Assembly: GCA_026874595.1 (NCBI GenBank)
Contig: CM049316.1
Coordinates: 77,657,676 to 77,721,675, forward strand
Length of the DNA: 64,000 bases
From: Sipunculus nudus
Lineage: Eukaryota; Annelida; Sipuncula; Golfingiida; Sipunculidae
Direction: 5' to 3'
Position 1 is the stretch's first letter; each line of letters begins with the position of its first letter. The position numbers were made by a program, and so were the translations under genes. Below, piece by piece: positions 24,411 to 37,800 of this stretch. The notes below the pieces were generated by a model. That model saw only the letters and a program-made list of their open reading frames with translations, had not been told where the DNA came from and did not search any database.

Positions 24411-25485
24411 CAGTGAGGTAAATCAACTTTAGAGTTTATAACCATGGAAATTTGTTCAAACAAATATCAGGTACAAATCTGTGAACTTTGACTAGTATTG
24501 TACCCAAAGGTCAGTTTTTAAAAGCAGGCATATGTGAGATCCAGTTGAAACCCGGGATGCTTAGACGAGTTCGAAAACTACCCATGGACTTGTTTTTATC
24601 AATAAAACAGGGGGTTTGATACTACCATACGTAGCATTGGTTAAAGGAATGATTGAATGGCTCTCGGTTCGGACCAAGCCCTACCCTCCGTGGCCGCATA
24701 GGAAAATTCCAACAGAACTTCAGGGAGAGATTAAAGGCTTAATTTATTTCTGATTATGATTTCTGGATGTTGCCTTGTGTGGACGAATTGGGATTACGCC
24801 CGTTTCAAAATGCGTTTGGAAATAATGGTCACGTGCACAGAGGATGGCCGTAAGAGTTTAAGTTGAATGACGTCATCAGCTTGATTTGCAATGTTTGTGT
24901 CCCAACTTCTACGCATCGCAAAATGTGGACACTCTTCTGTCATTTTCCGGATTCACTTTCTAAATTGGATTCTTTTTTCAATTGGATTCAGCGAAAGAGA
25001 AATCATTATCTTTCACAAAAATCAGTGGGATTATTCTAGCAAACGTTCAACCAGAAATGTTCAATGGGCTTTCATAGATAAAAATTATAACGAATGGAAT
25101 AATGAAATATGCACTGGCACAAACTATGTCGCATGATAACCAACTTTTTCTTGGATTTCAGGTGTGGCACATAGTAAAAACAGGTCCACGAATATTTTGC
25201 ATGCATTCTTTCCACCCACCATTGGACCTCCTCGTACCAATATTCTAAATTCATGAGCCCGCCCCTGTTTATGTGGTCGAATTCCCGTACAGGTTCTTCG
25301 ATGGCGCCCAGCTGTTTAAACTTCTCTCCGCAAGGGGTACTTCGTTAATAAGTTATGTTTTATGCTCACAGGCACATCAATCTGACCTTTGTAAATCTAA
25401 ATAATTCCTTTAAGGGCATATACATAATCAGGATTTAGTATTTTGTGGAAATATGGGGCTCGATAGTTCTTGAAGCGTTTCTTTT

Positions 25486-25558
25486 GTTGCTATGGTGACA
25501 AAATAGTGGTCAGTCCTTCAATAATGAGCTCATCCATAAGCTTGGTTTCCATGGAAAC
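25486..25558. promoter_or_regulatory. Pair of RFX X-box-like motifs 59 bp apart
   Basis: GTTGCTATGGTGAC (25486-25499) fits the X-box consensus, and GTTTCCATGGAAAC (25545-25558) is a perfect palindrome of the same layout. The close pairing makes a regulatory element more plausible than single hits, but no binding is shown. Confidence 0.38.
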
Positions 25559-28500
25559 ACGCAAGTAGTAGAGGATATGTTTGGAAATATAACCGGGGCG
25601 ACAGTAGGATTTAGAGACAACTTGCCTGCCTTCATTAAAGACAAAACTACGAAAAGGCAATCACGGCGCACGTGAACACCTATTCCCAGGGGACCGTTCG
25701 TCCAGACTGTATAAAACATATTGCGTGTTGAAATATTCATATCTCAGTCATGTCTTTGCCACAAAACGCAAGCGGAATTCTTTCAACTGCAATCATTCAG
25801 GAATTGTCTATACATTTTGGCAGGTCATCCGTATCGCATGCTTGAAGATTGTGATTGTAAAATCGTTGCATACATGATTCAAGATAAAGAAATACAATAA
25901 GAAGAAAAAGGGTAGGAGAGGAAAGACTAACAAATATCAAATTTCTTCAGGGTTATTCAGGGTGTGACCGGTAAATGGCACTGACAGTGGGATCAGTGCG
26001 ATAAATACGTGAATACAACGTAAAGTATTGCTAGTTATGTTTTAATAAGTCTCACATCAAATCTATCCTTAAGCTTTCTCCAGATATCTTTGTTTTATGT
26101 TTATATTATAAATTCCATGCATCCGGCCAACCAGCTGACTACCAATATACTCAAAATGCTACATCAATGAACTCACATCTGCTTCAGAAACATTTCATTA
26201 TATCTGATGAAACCTAGGTGGCGCTAATGAACATTTCAGGTACATTATACCGTCAATGCGTTACGATGTTATGTCACCCAAAATCTTTAAACATTTTTAA
26301 AAATACCGATACAAACCACTGCGAAGCAATCAATTCATGATAGAAAGTAGTCTTACGAAGGCATTCGCTGACAAACTCGTGGTTTCAGAGACATATTTAG
26401 GGGACATTAAAAAGTGGAGCTCAATGGGTCATTTTAGGAAGACTTACTTATCGGGAACCCAAAAGGCGGCGTCATAAGAGCAGCTCCCATATTACTCTTA
26501 GGGAGCAGCTGTCAGTCGAGCTGTTTGAATGTATCAAGTATTAAAGGTTGAAAAATAATCATTGAAGTGGGATCGCTGGGTTTTATTTGGCAAATTCAAA
26601 GTGATTTATGCATGTTCTGTCGGAAACAAACGATACCAGCAGCTCTACATCCTATCAAAACTGGCGCTTCTGACAAAATGTTTCTTTTACCGGCATAAAC
26701 ATACAGACACTTGAGACTGGCTGTCACTTTAACCCACATCGACTAGGGAACGCATAAAGCTCTTCAACTACTGTTTAAAAGACACATTGTCTTAACAACA
26801 TATGTTACAATGCAATCGAAAACGAGGCTAAGTGACCACAAGTTTGACGCCGATCAGTAAGTCGTCTGCTCAAGCAGAAAGAAACTTGAGGTATACCTTA
26901 TGAAGAGGCAAATATTTTCGTCATTCCTGACAACGCTTCATGGCCTACAGTTACACTGTCAATCAACATAAACCAGACCGATCGTTAGCACTTTTTGTGT
27001 TCTTTCTAATAATACCAAACATAAGCGAGAAAAGTCCAGTTTTGACCCAGCACATGGGTAAACCCCTCGGCATGTTTGTTGAATTTATGACCGCATTAAC
27101 ACAAGCATGGCTCGCACGGGTTACAGGATGCAGGCAGCTTGCAGGCGATACAGGAAATAAACCCGTGTCCATGGAGACGGGATTTCAGTTTGGGTTGTGA
27201 GCTCACATGTATACTGTTGTGTTAATTTATCATTCTTAGCTTAATATTGAGATTATGGGCCGTGTACCTCAATATGAATGCAACCTGATGCAAGAACATT
27301 GCGATACATCCCTCGACATTACTTGTATCACGACTCCAGCAGGCTTTCTAGCCCAATTATCCGATTGCCCACTGAGTCGGGTTGTCACGGCTAGTTACGG
27401 CTACGTATAAATATGTGCGAGGCCGCATCTAATCTTGCTTATACTAAACTGGTTTATTTTAGTTTATATTAGTACACTATGCGTCCGTCCTGCAGTTCGC
27501 TTTACACAGGCCATTTATTCAATAAATGTTTGCTGTTCTCTGTCTGTGATCCGATGTACTTTGATGCAAAACTTGTTATATCGCGTATAAGGATTATGTC
27601 AAAGTGTCGCGAAACTGGCCTCAAGCACTATGGGCTGGTTTACTGTTGGTCTGATTAGATTTCACCGGTTCTGACACAGAGCCAAGAATCGAATCAACTT
27701 GAGCGGGTGTTTCGGAGTAATCAGGCCACTTAGAGCGGGTGTCGCATGTTCAGATTGTCGAGCTGATGATCATTGCGATATCACGTCATTTTTCAGATAA
27801 CAATTCGTTGCCCTGTGCCCACCCTGGTCTTCAGACCCAGAGAACCTTGCCATTCAAAGCAGCGGTTAAAATCAAAAGGAGACCCGGGACGACTGCAGTC
27901 TAAGACCACAGCCTGAGGAGCGTAATGAGTGAGTTCATGTTCGAATTACTAAAACTACAGGTGTTTCAAGCAGTTTAAGTGGCATCGTCATTAATGAACT
28001 TGAGAGGAAGATTTGTGTTGTTAAACATGGTCTCTAATGACTGCAGGATGAGGCTCCAATAACACTCAGAATATACTCATATTGGTATCAAGTAAAAATG
28101 TGCAGCTAGAATTAGCCGGAATTAGTCTCCATTGTTAACAATAATGAGTATCGAATAAATAATACATTATGCATTTTCGTTATGTTATCAGTCTACCATT
28201 ATATTATCACTGTGTAAATAATTTAATGTAATAATTTCAATGAATGACATTTGTGTTTTATCCATGTAAAATTAATTACTGATGTGCATTCTCATGTAAT
28301 TGCTTATCATTTTAATGAAAGAACACGCTGTTTACGCAAGGTAGGAAAATTGTCTCCTTGCATCTGTCTGTGCACTTGTTTAAATGTGCCTAGCGACTAT
28401 TCGTTCCGTCCACTAATTAATACTCCCAATATTATAATTGCCTCTTCTGCTTTAAAATAATATGACCTTCTAAGTTTGTCAATTAAAGAAAATTAGTCGT

Positions 28501-28730
28501 GATAAATTAAACAATTGTGACAATGTTAATCACTATAAAGTTTAGAATTATACTAATTAGTATTATTACCATAATTATACTTGTTTTTACTCAAATTGTA
28601 GCAGTAGTGATTAAATAAGGGAGTACATCACTCCACAGACATGATGCGGGCATTCTGATTGATTCCTCAGCCTCGTTATCAGAACGTTCATCTGTATTTT
28701 CTGTCATAACCATACAGCTGATTTTTCATC

Positions 28731-28744
28731 GTAACCATGGTAAC
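28731..28744. promoter_or_regulatory. RFX X-box-like palindrome
   Basis: GTAACCATGGTAAC, identical to the 14-mer at 8687. Confidence 0.35.
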
Positions 28745-29114
28745 GGGACAGTAACTGAAGAATTACTGCTTGCGAATTAATTAATTTGTCTCTTGTAAGT
28801 CATAAATAAGTAAAAAGTAACACATTAATAGAAACACTGATACCAGCTTGTGTAGTTTCGCGAACCGACTTCTTTTTCATTCTATGTTTTTTGGCAAGTG
28901 TATCTGTAAGAGAACTGCGGAAATCTTAAATGGTTTTATCAAAACTAGAAGGCGATATTTGTTCAACCGTTTAGGAAGGGTTGTCCCATTTTCTGCAGAT
29001 GGCGCTATACGCAAATTGAAGATGAAGGCAATCTTACGGTAATGTGTGGTGTTTTCGTTAAAATGTTATCACCATCCAGGGCTGATGACAAGAGGGTGAT
29101 AGATAATTGTGTTT

Positions 29115-29185
29115 TTGCCTTAACATAGGAGGTGATGTTTTTCCCTATGTTTGTCCGCTTGTTTGTTATCAGGGTTATGCAAACC
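29115..29185 (+). repeat. Fragment of dispersed repeat (head part)
   Basis: AGGAGGTGATGTTTTTCCC, then GTTTGTCCGCTTGTTTGTTA, then TCAGGGTTATGCAAA. It has the same order as the head of the element at 15740 but keeps a little more of the interior. Confidence 0.4.
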
Positions 29186-32118
29186 TACACAGCCGACTGC
29201 GAAGAAACTGTGTGGGTGTATTAAATACTGGCAAGGGAAGGTCAATGGCATTGCCGTGCAATATGATTTATAGGAAACCCGTTATTATAATAACATACGT
29301 AGCTGTGAACAAACACTGAATTTCAGAATACGAATGTCTTGTTTGTGGTGTCTTGAAACCCAATCAGTGCAAATGGTCGCCGTGACAATATTTAAAACAA
29401 GAAACTCCGTGCTTCCTTAATCCAAACATAAAAGGGGTGTATGGTTCAAATATATGATTGTTCAGAAAATCAACAAAATTTCTGGAACATTTGGATTATT
29501 ATATGAGGAAAAATATTAACACGTGATCTAAGGCAACGTCTCCTTTCCTTTAAGTAAAATTTATTTGTTTCTACTCCTATTACAACATCCTCTTTAAGGT
29601 TCATATTTTTTGTCAATTCTTGCTTTTGTCCCACATTAAATCACGTCCAGTGTCCCCGAGTTCGAACACAACGTGCATGGTGCCGCGATGAGCCCTTTCT
29701 TGGTGTGTTATCTCGATAAAAACATTTTTCTGCCTCTATTCAAACAATCCATGACTGTCCGACTATCTACTTAATCAAATTCCTGTATTCGTATTCACTG
29801 GAAAAACAGATTTCATCACAAAAAATACCAGATACACGGTAAATGACAAGTAATCAGCGCTATATTAATGAGATGTTTGTTTTCGGTGACCCTGTTTCCG
29901 GGCATACATTCCTGCAGTATCCAGTATTTCACAAACAAATTCAAAATATTTATGCCCAAAAGAAAGCCTTTTGAAACTGATAGCACTGTTTTCCTGGTTT
30001 AACTCTACATCTAATAGGCACATAATAATGGTTATAGGTTCATAGTTAGATATTTAAATTGTGGTCGAGTGTTTGGACGAAGTATGTACTAAAAAAGACA
30101 GACGACTGTTTGATTAATGTCAAAGAAATCAGGTCCTGCAGACTGCTGTCAAAACAATACCAACTGTTTGAATGTTAGGGTTGCGTCCTGCTTTGTGTAT
30201 CATAGTGAAAGTCGAGGTCAGTAGAGTAACTGGTTGGGGAAGACTTTCGATTTCATCTGATGACTTCGCACCAATACAGTGCCAAAACAACACATTTATA
30301 GGGGAGTTTCTGCAATGTTACTGCAGTATGATCTTGGTAACCTGGCGAAAGTTTATAAATGACTCCCTGAAGGGCCATCAATACCGCGGCAGACCAGCTA
30401 ACGCCTCGAACAAATCCAGTCAACAGGGTCGTTCCTAGATACAATAATACCAGCCGCTGTATCGCTCATTCTCAACCAGGTTATGGCAGTGTGTTTTTTG
30501 CCACTTTTTTCTACCCACAGTTCAGTTGGGTCGAGTCCATTGTGGCCTGCACCGACGCCCGACCTAGTATCCTGGGGAGATGTTATTGTAAAAACTGCTC
30601 CAAAGGCGGGGGAATGAGGCCGTTACTTATTGACAAACTGGTCCCGAAACAACTTTCACTTGAACACCAGCAAACGCCATCCCGTAAATGATATCTCAAC
30701 CTTTCACGTGACCTATATGAGATAAAACTAGTCGTTTGGTTTTGGGAGGTACCAGCGCCATGCTCGCAGGTATTCACCCCGGCCAGAGGAGCGGGTATGA
30801 AATATTCATTAGTCAGGCATGTAGGTTGCACCGTCAATTTAATTGCCTCCATGAAAGTTTGATGGCGTGCCACAAAACCACTCTACCGTCTTTTAACTTG
30901 TAAATTATTTTCCCAGCTGAAGGCGCCTTAATCAACTGGATCAGGCCGGAATCAATCATGTGACCAGATGTCCCGGGGCACAGCGCAGACTTCAAGCTAC
31001 TCGCTCGGAAAGAACTGAGAAACAACCAAGACTCAAATCCTGCGGTTTATCTATTTAAAGATGACCTTGCTGTTGAGAAGCACGCCCACCAACAGACCAG
31101 TCTTAGCTGGTGAAACTCGCCGGAATCTTAGTAGGAATAATTAATGCTTTATCCGTGATCATGATGACCGCCCAATATCTAACAGCCATTTATTATTAAA
31201 CATAACACATTTTCATGAGGCCCCTGCTGTCTAAAGAGATGATCTAAGGAAGTAAAAGCCGCCGGCCACGCCCCCTGTCTTCCGTTTTGTTCGTGTAATA
31301 TGACAGGGCGGTGTAATTAGTGTTTTATTATGAATATCCGTAAGCTGACTGCGGACACTCAATCACATCAACTCGGTGTAATGTTGTCATGTTTCCATGT
31401 GTGGAAGATGGGTTTCACTTGATCGGCAACCACTCAGCAGTATGATTTTGACGATTGCCCTCATTTGCACAAAATCCAATTCCTTTTTAAGAACATTTTT
31501 GAAGAAAAAAACATATTACACACACAACGAAATATATAAGGTTACCGGTAGTAATTGCCATTCAGATAAAACCAGCTCTATATCAAAGATGCCACACACG
31601 TCTTGAACGTGTACTCCGTATGTATTTCATAATTAATGTATTTCAAGGGGAGGTTCCGTGGTAGCGCTTATTGCATGAGGATGTAAGTTATTATATGATA
31701 AGTGGTTTGCTTTATATGTGGCTAGAAGTAATATCAATATCAATATAATACCTAAATCTAAAGTAAAAATATACAAAAACACTAATGTTCTGACAGACTG
31801 ATTTCAATATTTTGCATTTTGAGGATTAAAATGGGGTTTTTCCCCTCCGAATTCCCAATTTCTTAGCCTAATTGAAGTATCCGCTGTTCCGTATGGATTG
31901 CTGCTGCATTTACCTCCCGTGATTCCCCGCTCTGGAATTCTCCATAATTTGTCATCAATTACATGTAAACCCTCACAAGCGGCAGCTAGACCCCATGTCA
32001 ATCACCCGAGTTTGACCTTCATTATAACATTATGAATGTGCACCATCAAGAGCCCATTTATATTTAATATATCCTCCATGAAAGACAAAAAGATAATGAA
32101 GATAGTCTCAGGGAAGAT

Positions 32119-32121
32119 TAA

Positions 32122-32192
<71 letters not shown>
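32119..32192. repeat. Compound (AAAT)n(AT)n microsatellite
   Basis: Nine or so AAAT units followed directly by about 20 AT units. Confidence 0.93.
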
Positions 32193-32195
<3 letters not shown>

Positions 32196-32498
32196 TTCAA
32201 AATTTAACAGAAAAGGGGTAATGACGTCATTGATAGGGAAGAAGGAAGCGGACTATTTTAGCAGTACAGAGAGCAGGATCCAATTTCCTCACCGAGGCCC
32301 TTTGCAACCGAAACGTCACATGGCCAAAAGTAAGGCCTTTCTAGGACGAGCTCATTTATTTCGATTATTGTTCTTTTTCAGACAACCTTTTGTTTGATCT
32401 TGGGTTTATAGTCTTGTACCATGGCCAGACAGAACAAAATGGGGATCGGACTGTGAATCTGCCTGGAAAGAAAACTGAATGATTTGAGAAAAGAGAGC

Positions 32499-32572
32499 AA
32501 AAACTATAGCAGGCGGCGCTTTCGTTTCTGTATGCAAAAACTATAGCAGGCGGCGCTTTCGTTTTTGTATGG
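32499..32572. repeat. 37-bp tandem duplication
   Basis: Two 37-bp units (32499-32535, 32536-32572) containing AACTATAGCAGGCGGCGCTT; one mismatch (TTTCTG against TTTTTG). Confidence 0.9.
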
Positions 32573-32841
32573 CACAAACTAATTTGTATTTGTCACATCA
32601 CGGTTAGCGAATGCATAGGCGAGAAGTTTTCATGAGATATTTATATTGCATCAAGACTTCATGGATATTTCGGAAAGGAAACGCAGTTTTTTATATCTGG
32701 TGTATCATCCTCGCCTTGGAGTACAGGCTCAGATTCCAGATTACGAGGCTTCCCACGGCGAGAATTATGGCTTTGAGCCAGGGAATAGAGATACCATTGA
32801 AATGTTCTTAGTTTGACCAAACCACGAACAATCAGGTCGGC

Positions 32842-33074
32842 ATGATCACACAGCAACCCATGATCACACAGCAACCATGATCACACAGCAACCCATGATC
32901 ACACAGCAACCCATGATCACACAGCAACCCATGATCACACAGCAACCCATGATCACACAGCAACCCATGATCACACAGCAACCCATGATCACACAGCAAC
33001 CCATGATCACACAGCAACCCATGATCACACAGCAACACATGATCACACAGCAACCCATGATCACACAGCAACCC
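32842..33074. repeat. 18-bp minisatellite, 13 units
   Basis: Unit ATGATCACACAGCAACCC. Starts: 32842, 32860 (17 bp, one C lost), 32877, then every 18 bp to 33057. One variant unit at 33021 ends CAACAC. Since 18 is a multiple of three, both strands stay open: plus gives Met-Ile-Thr-Gln-Gln-Pro repeats, and minus gives Leu-Leu-Cys-Asp-His-Gly or Cys-Cys-Val-Ile-Met-Gly repeats. Each unit contains TGATCA, an internal palindrome. There is no evidence of translation. Confidence 0.95.
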
Positions 33075-33317
33075 ATTGGTCCCAATAGAAGACCTTCTAA
33101 CGACATCGGAGAAATAGAAGGTTAATAGTATGCTCATATCAAAGCCCCATTGTCATCGCAATAACATACCACAGATGCATGTAGAGGAACAAGTAGACAT
33201 GGTGTAATAGACAGAGGCATTGCAGGATCGAAAGACATTGGCTTGTGGCTTGTTATCGAGAGCCAAAGCCCAGCGACCCATGTAATATAAGAACCCTGAA
33301 CGACTCCATGATATAAA

Positions 33318-33352
33318 CGAAGGAAAGAAAGAAGGAAGGAAAGAAAGAAAGG
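33318..33352. repeat. (GAAA/GGAA)n purine tract
   Basis: Mixed GAAA and GGAA tetranucleotides, about 35 bp, in the tail region of the SINE-like element that follows on the minus strand. Confidence 0.85.
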
Positions 33353-33388
33353 GCGGATTATAGGGCCGCGTGGCTGGGATAGCTTCTA

Positions 33389-33545
33389 TTGATGACTGAA
33401 TATCAATTGAATATATTGTTACGAAGACAAATTGCTCAGGGGAAAACATTGGGCCGATCCGAGATTCGAACCCATGTCGGTGGCGCACAAGTCCGGCGTA
33501 CGTACCGCTTCGCTAGAAAAGCAAGCTTCACTAGCGGGACAGTTC
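33389..33545 (-). mobile_element. tRNA-derived SINE-like element
   Basis: On the minus strand an A-box-like TAGCGAAGCGGTACGTACGC (33515-33496), continuing CGGAC, is followed about 20 nt later by a B-box GGGTTCGAATCTC (33473-33461). This is the internal RNA polymerase III promoter layout of a tRNA. The flanks do not fold into a full tRNA, and the downstream part runs into unrelated sequence, so it is read as a SINE or tRNA pseudogene. Limits are approximate. The plus-strand frame across it (33389-33640) is antisense translation of the tRNA part. Confidence 0.6.
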
Positions 33546-33967
33546 GGTCCGCTTTATGTCACACCGTAACAATATGTCGACACATATATCGGAGCGAGCT
33601 TATTGACTACTTAAGTCATTCTACAGCTGAATACATGTAGGTACAGATTACAGGAACATTCATCGCTAAGTTTTATGGCATAGGGGCCATTTACATGTAC
33701 CCTCGATTATTTTCCATTTGAATACATTATAGACACCGAGGCCAAGTCTGTTTTTGATATGTGGAATACAACTTATGATGATAAACGAATGATTCATTTT
33801 AAATGCTATAGCCTTCTCTTTATACATGATTACCCACTAAATACAAGCAAAATGAAAAATCATATCATACAAACTGTCCGTTACGGCGCAAGATATTGAA
33901 TCGAATCCTTCTGCATTTAGGACATCCATTCAGCATTTTATAGACAGACCCCGCTTAAAAATATAGG

Positions 33968-33969
<2 letters not shown>

Positions 33970-34012
<43 letters not shown>
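33970..34012. repeat. (AT)n microsatellite
   Basis: About 21 uninterrupted AT units. Confidence 0.93.
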
Positions 34013-34018
<6 letters not shown>

Positions 34019-34261
34019 GACATACTCCATTTCTAAAATCAAAGTAATTAACCGGGAAGAAAAAAAAAGTTTCAATATCTGCATTTACAAAAACTAAAAG
34101 TGCAGTTCACCAAGTTGACAAGAAGTGTTATGGGAGTTATTTATTGAACACGGATAAGAAAATATCTAGGTTGTGTAAGAGAGGACAGAGGTGGAGGAAA
34201 AGGCCCTATACTGTGATGATAGTAGCCACAGGAGTCCTCCGAAAATAAACAGTTATCTACC

Positions 34262-34490
34262 CCTACGGGACCTGGTCAGTTGAGGGGTAAAACGCCCGCC
34301 TTTCTTCGCTGGTGCCCCGGCTTCGAACCCAGGCGTGGGTATAAGGGCGGGTTGTAGCTGCCTGTCCAAAACCGATGCATTTCTATTGGTTCCCTGGCTT
34401 CCTCCACCCGAATGCAAACACCTGAGCCATGGAGAATGCCTTTATTGGTTATACTAACTATTTGTACAATTCATGTAAAATAAATAAAGA
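34262..34490 (+). mobile_element. tRNA-derived SINE-like element
   Basis: A-box-like TGGTCAGTTGAGGGGTAAAA with CGCCCGCC (34273-34300) and B-box GGCTTCGAACCC (34319-34330) at tRNA spacing, followed by about 150 bp of non-tRNA body ending in an A-rich stretch (AAAATAAATAAAGATTTT). It is oriented opposite to the other two SINE-like elements and to the host gene, and lies 280 bp from the signal exon. Confidence 0.65.
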
Positions 34491-34771
34491 TTTTAGTTAT
34501 TATGAGTTCAGCAGTTTAAATTTGACCTATAAACTATCCCTTTTCCCGGGCTCTAGGGATATGTGTTGAGGGTCAGGAACAGGTATAATTTCTGCACTTT
34601 TTAATCCTGTCTTGGAATCATTCTAGATCAAAGATGGCGGTTATATCCGCTCGTAAATAGGAAGACTAGCCTCTTATCGTTTTCCCTATTTAAACCTCTG
34701 GCCATCACTGCATGAAAAACATCACCCAAAAGTAGCCGTGCCAACGAATTAAATTTGTATAGAGCACTTAC

Positions 34772-34819
34772 CATGAAGCGGTAGAGTCCACAAAACGTTC
34801 AAAAGTACTGCCAGTATAC
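34772..34819 (-). CDS. NETO-like gene, signal-peptide core exon (48 nt)
   Basis: Seen: a 48-nt micro-exon bordered by a strong acceptor (pyrimidine-rich tract then CAG, ending at 34820) and a perfect GTAAGT donor (34771-34766). In the only open frame compatible with the next exon it reads two bases, then ILAVLLNVLWTLPLH, then one base. This is a typical hydrophobic signal-peptide core; the following Gly-Ser, formed across the junction, is a reasonable cleavage region. Phase 1 at both ends matches the downstream CUB exon (G + GC gives Gly). Because the exon is symmetric, skipping it would keep the frame but remove the secretion signal. It starts mid-codon, so the ATG must be in an upstream exon. 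Assignment to the gene rests on phase, splice signals and the expected position of a signal peptide; there is no transcript evidence. Confidence 0.7.
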
Positions 34820-37800
34820 CTGGAAAACAAACAGAAATGTATACTGTTGTGTAAAGTATTACCTTAACTAGGAGGCTATATATCAGAGAGAGCAGAAACA
34901 GTGTTACAGAGACTGACTAATTTAACATCCTCTACCCGCCCTTATGAACAGTATGGACATTGAATACATGTACGTAACGTCTGGACTCAACTTGCTTACC
35001 TTTCTACATTGGCATTAAGTATGCTTGATGATTTATCAAGAAGATAATAACATTATCACTAAGTATACATGAACATTACCATTACAGCAACTACATTTTT
35101 GCAACTGGAGTACAAAACAAAGAGCAGTTCACAATATGTCAACAGCTTGCATTGTATTTCTAAATAGGTCTCATTACCATAGAGATGCAACTATACAAAA
35201 AAAGCGACAGTAAAGATGACAGGAACATCTTTCTCGTATACATATTAGTGGAAATAACATTATATTGCTACAGACGTTTACTATTATTGAGCGAATTAAG
35301 CCATACTGATTAAATAAAAATCCAATAAACGTCAATTTTAACATATGTAAACATGCAATCATCTGTTTACTGTTAATGAAATTCATTGAGAAATCATACA
35401 ACAACAACTCCAAGTAACTAATAAACCGCCAGTAATTCATAACGAGAAGAAGGCAAATATAAGAATCTATAAATAGAAATTTGAAAAATATAAAGAAATC
35501 TAACCAATATCCCTTCCTCGTCATTATATTAAATAAAAGGAACACGCAATGTTACTACAATCATTAACAGAATTTTCTGCACAAAATATACACAATTAAT
35601 CATGAGTTAAGTAATTGTTTCCCTATGTTTTCCTATTTATGGAATGTCCTCAAACGTTCTTCCCACGCGTTTTGATTCTTCAAAGCCGGGACATTTCTTG
35701 TGAGGTGGCGGTGATGGTCTGTACCGACACCCCACGCTAACATAAGTACCGCCTCACACGACCACCTCTGATATCTGACACGATATATGCGTGTTTCCCA
35801 GCACTATGCTAAATTTATCAGCCAAAGAAGCCATAAATAGTGCTTCTGCCAAAGCGGTCTGACCAGCACATAAACTAATAATATCTGAAGTCACGAACAG
35901 GATGGGGAACCCGACAATATCGTCTCTGATTCAATTTTAACCCCTGGTATTGTTTTAAAACAATATTAAGCAACATAATATAAATAATACATACCACTCA
36001 TACACTCGATCAAACAGCACGAAGTTTAAATACAAGATAATGTGTGCACAGATTTAAACTGATTTGTAAACAAGAAAAATTGCAATAATAACTGATGAAC
36101 ATTTGTTTAATTCAACCATGCTAAAAATCAGCATAAAATAAACAATTTTTGTCGAGGTAGTCTACCGTCTGGTGATCCGAATTCGATTTCACGCTATCAC
36201 GGGGGGTAATTTGAATCGGGGGTTATCTGACATCGCTACATCGTGATCCTGGCAGAGAAGACGGATGGCCGTTTCCACCCGGGATGACAGACTTTGGAGT
36301 TCTGTACCGATGGTTGGACGGTTATGGGCGGTCAAAGACACTGATTGTAGTTTTGTCCAAGAAACATTGCTTACAGGCGTTAACTGGTGGTGAAATGAGC
36401 GCTCACGTCGCCTCCTGAGACAAGATAGACCGTACGTCATCGGCGTCATATATAAGAAATCACCCAAGGGACACGCGCCAGCAATGATATTTATAACATC
36501 GTTAATTTATGCATATAAATAGTTCCTTTTTTGGCTCTACTGCCATTGCGAAAAGACAATTTCAAAAGCGCACACAAATTTAGTAAAGACATAAACTTTT
36601 AATAATTGTCAGTTCTAATTAGAATTTATATCTTTACTGAACTACCAACACATTTGGAAACAATGAATAGTTTGTCTTCGCAAATTATATCGCTTTTCTT
36701 GAATGACGTAAACAAACCTGAACAAAAAATGAAACAATGTCCAAATAAATATTTGGTTCTTTTGCACCGTAACACATTTTTGGATATTCATTAAGCAATA
36801 AAATGACAGGCTAATTACAATATAAAAATCATCGACTATGGCAATAATTATATATTTAAGATTCATAAACTTGCTTATTATTATGCATTTTTAGATTTTT
36901 TAAATAAGTAGTTATTTAAATATAATTTGCAACTTTATTGTGGAGGTACGTAGCGAGAGGCTAGAAAGAAAGACAATAAACGGCTTATGGTAAAATGATG
37001 ACACACCAGAAAAGAACACTTATCCGACCATTGCTTAGATACCAGGATCTAATAACAGGTAAAATACATGATCGCCGGAAGATTACAACTATTGCACCTG
37101 TCACAGTCAATGCCCACAGTGATCACGCTGGAACCCAGCAAGGCACAGAGAGACGGCGGCGCGTAAACCAACACAAAGAGACTAATGAAGTGATAGCAGG
37201 AAACCGCAAAATCTGACGGGCAGTGTTTTTCCGTGTTTACTATCAGTAACAGGACTGGTTCCACAAGTGAAAGAATTTGTAATTCGAGAAGAAATTACGA
37301 AAGTGAATGTTAGGGGATGACACATTTACGGTCCAATATAGATCTAAACCTCACAGTTCTGGACTTATTTTCCTAAAAGGATTGTTATTGCTTGTCGTAA
37401 GTCCAAGATTTCTGCCAGCATGTTGGTCAGTTGCGTATGTCTGTTCGTCACGCTGTGTGTTTTTCCCCACTCTACTGGCCAAACTTTTGCAGCAATCGCT
37501 TTCAAACTTACATAGTTGATTGACAATCAAGAATCATGGAAGCCTATTGTTTTTGGTCAATAACGGTTAAAGGTCAAGGTCATAAGAAAAGTCAAAATTT
37601 GATTTTTGTCATAACTTCGTCAAAAAGAGACCTAAAAAATCTGCAATAACTCATTGTTATTACCAATGTTAATTTTGAGCAAATCATAAAGACATACGGA
37701 CGCGTTGAATATATGTTAATTTTTCTGATAGTAACCTTCGGCCCCAGATATATGCTCCTACGCTGACGGCGGTCACGTGTGCCTTCCAAGGAGTCAAAAT

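Larger units (their letters stand above)
12699..34771 (-). other. Intron between signal exon and first CUB exon (22 kb)
   Basis: No exon of another gene could be supported. The named contents are listed separately: AG-rich and ATT tracts, a GC-rich inverted repeat, fragments of a dispersed repeat, two minisatellites, YY1-like tandem sites, TA/GA compounds, X-box palindromes and two SINE-like elements. The longest ATG frame (14487-15086, plus, 199 codons) matches nothing I recognise. Stretches near 22250-24300, 26000-28700 and 29300-31900 contain no feature I can name. Confidence 0.65.

Noticed and set aside
29655-29675. GTTCGAACTC on the minus strand as a tRNA B-box
   Set aside because: No A-box at the right distance and no cloverleaf; a single motif occurs by chance.
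30172-30438. Frame containing RVTGWGRLS, reminiscent of a trypsin-family strand
   Set aside because: Only one short motif; no catalytic His, Asp or GDSGG context and no flanking exons.
36189-36467. 92-codon minus-strand frame in a less AT-rich patch
   Set aside because: No recognisable domain, signal peptide or phase-1 donor that would make it an alternative first exon.
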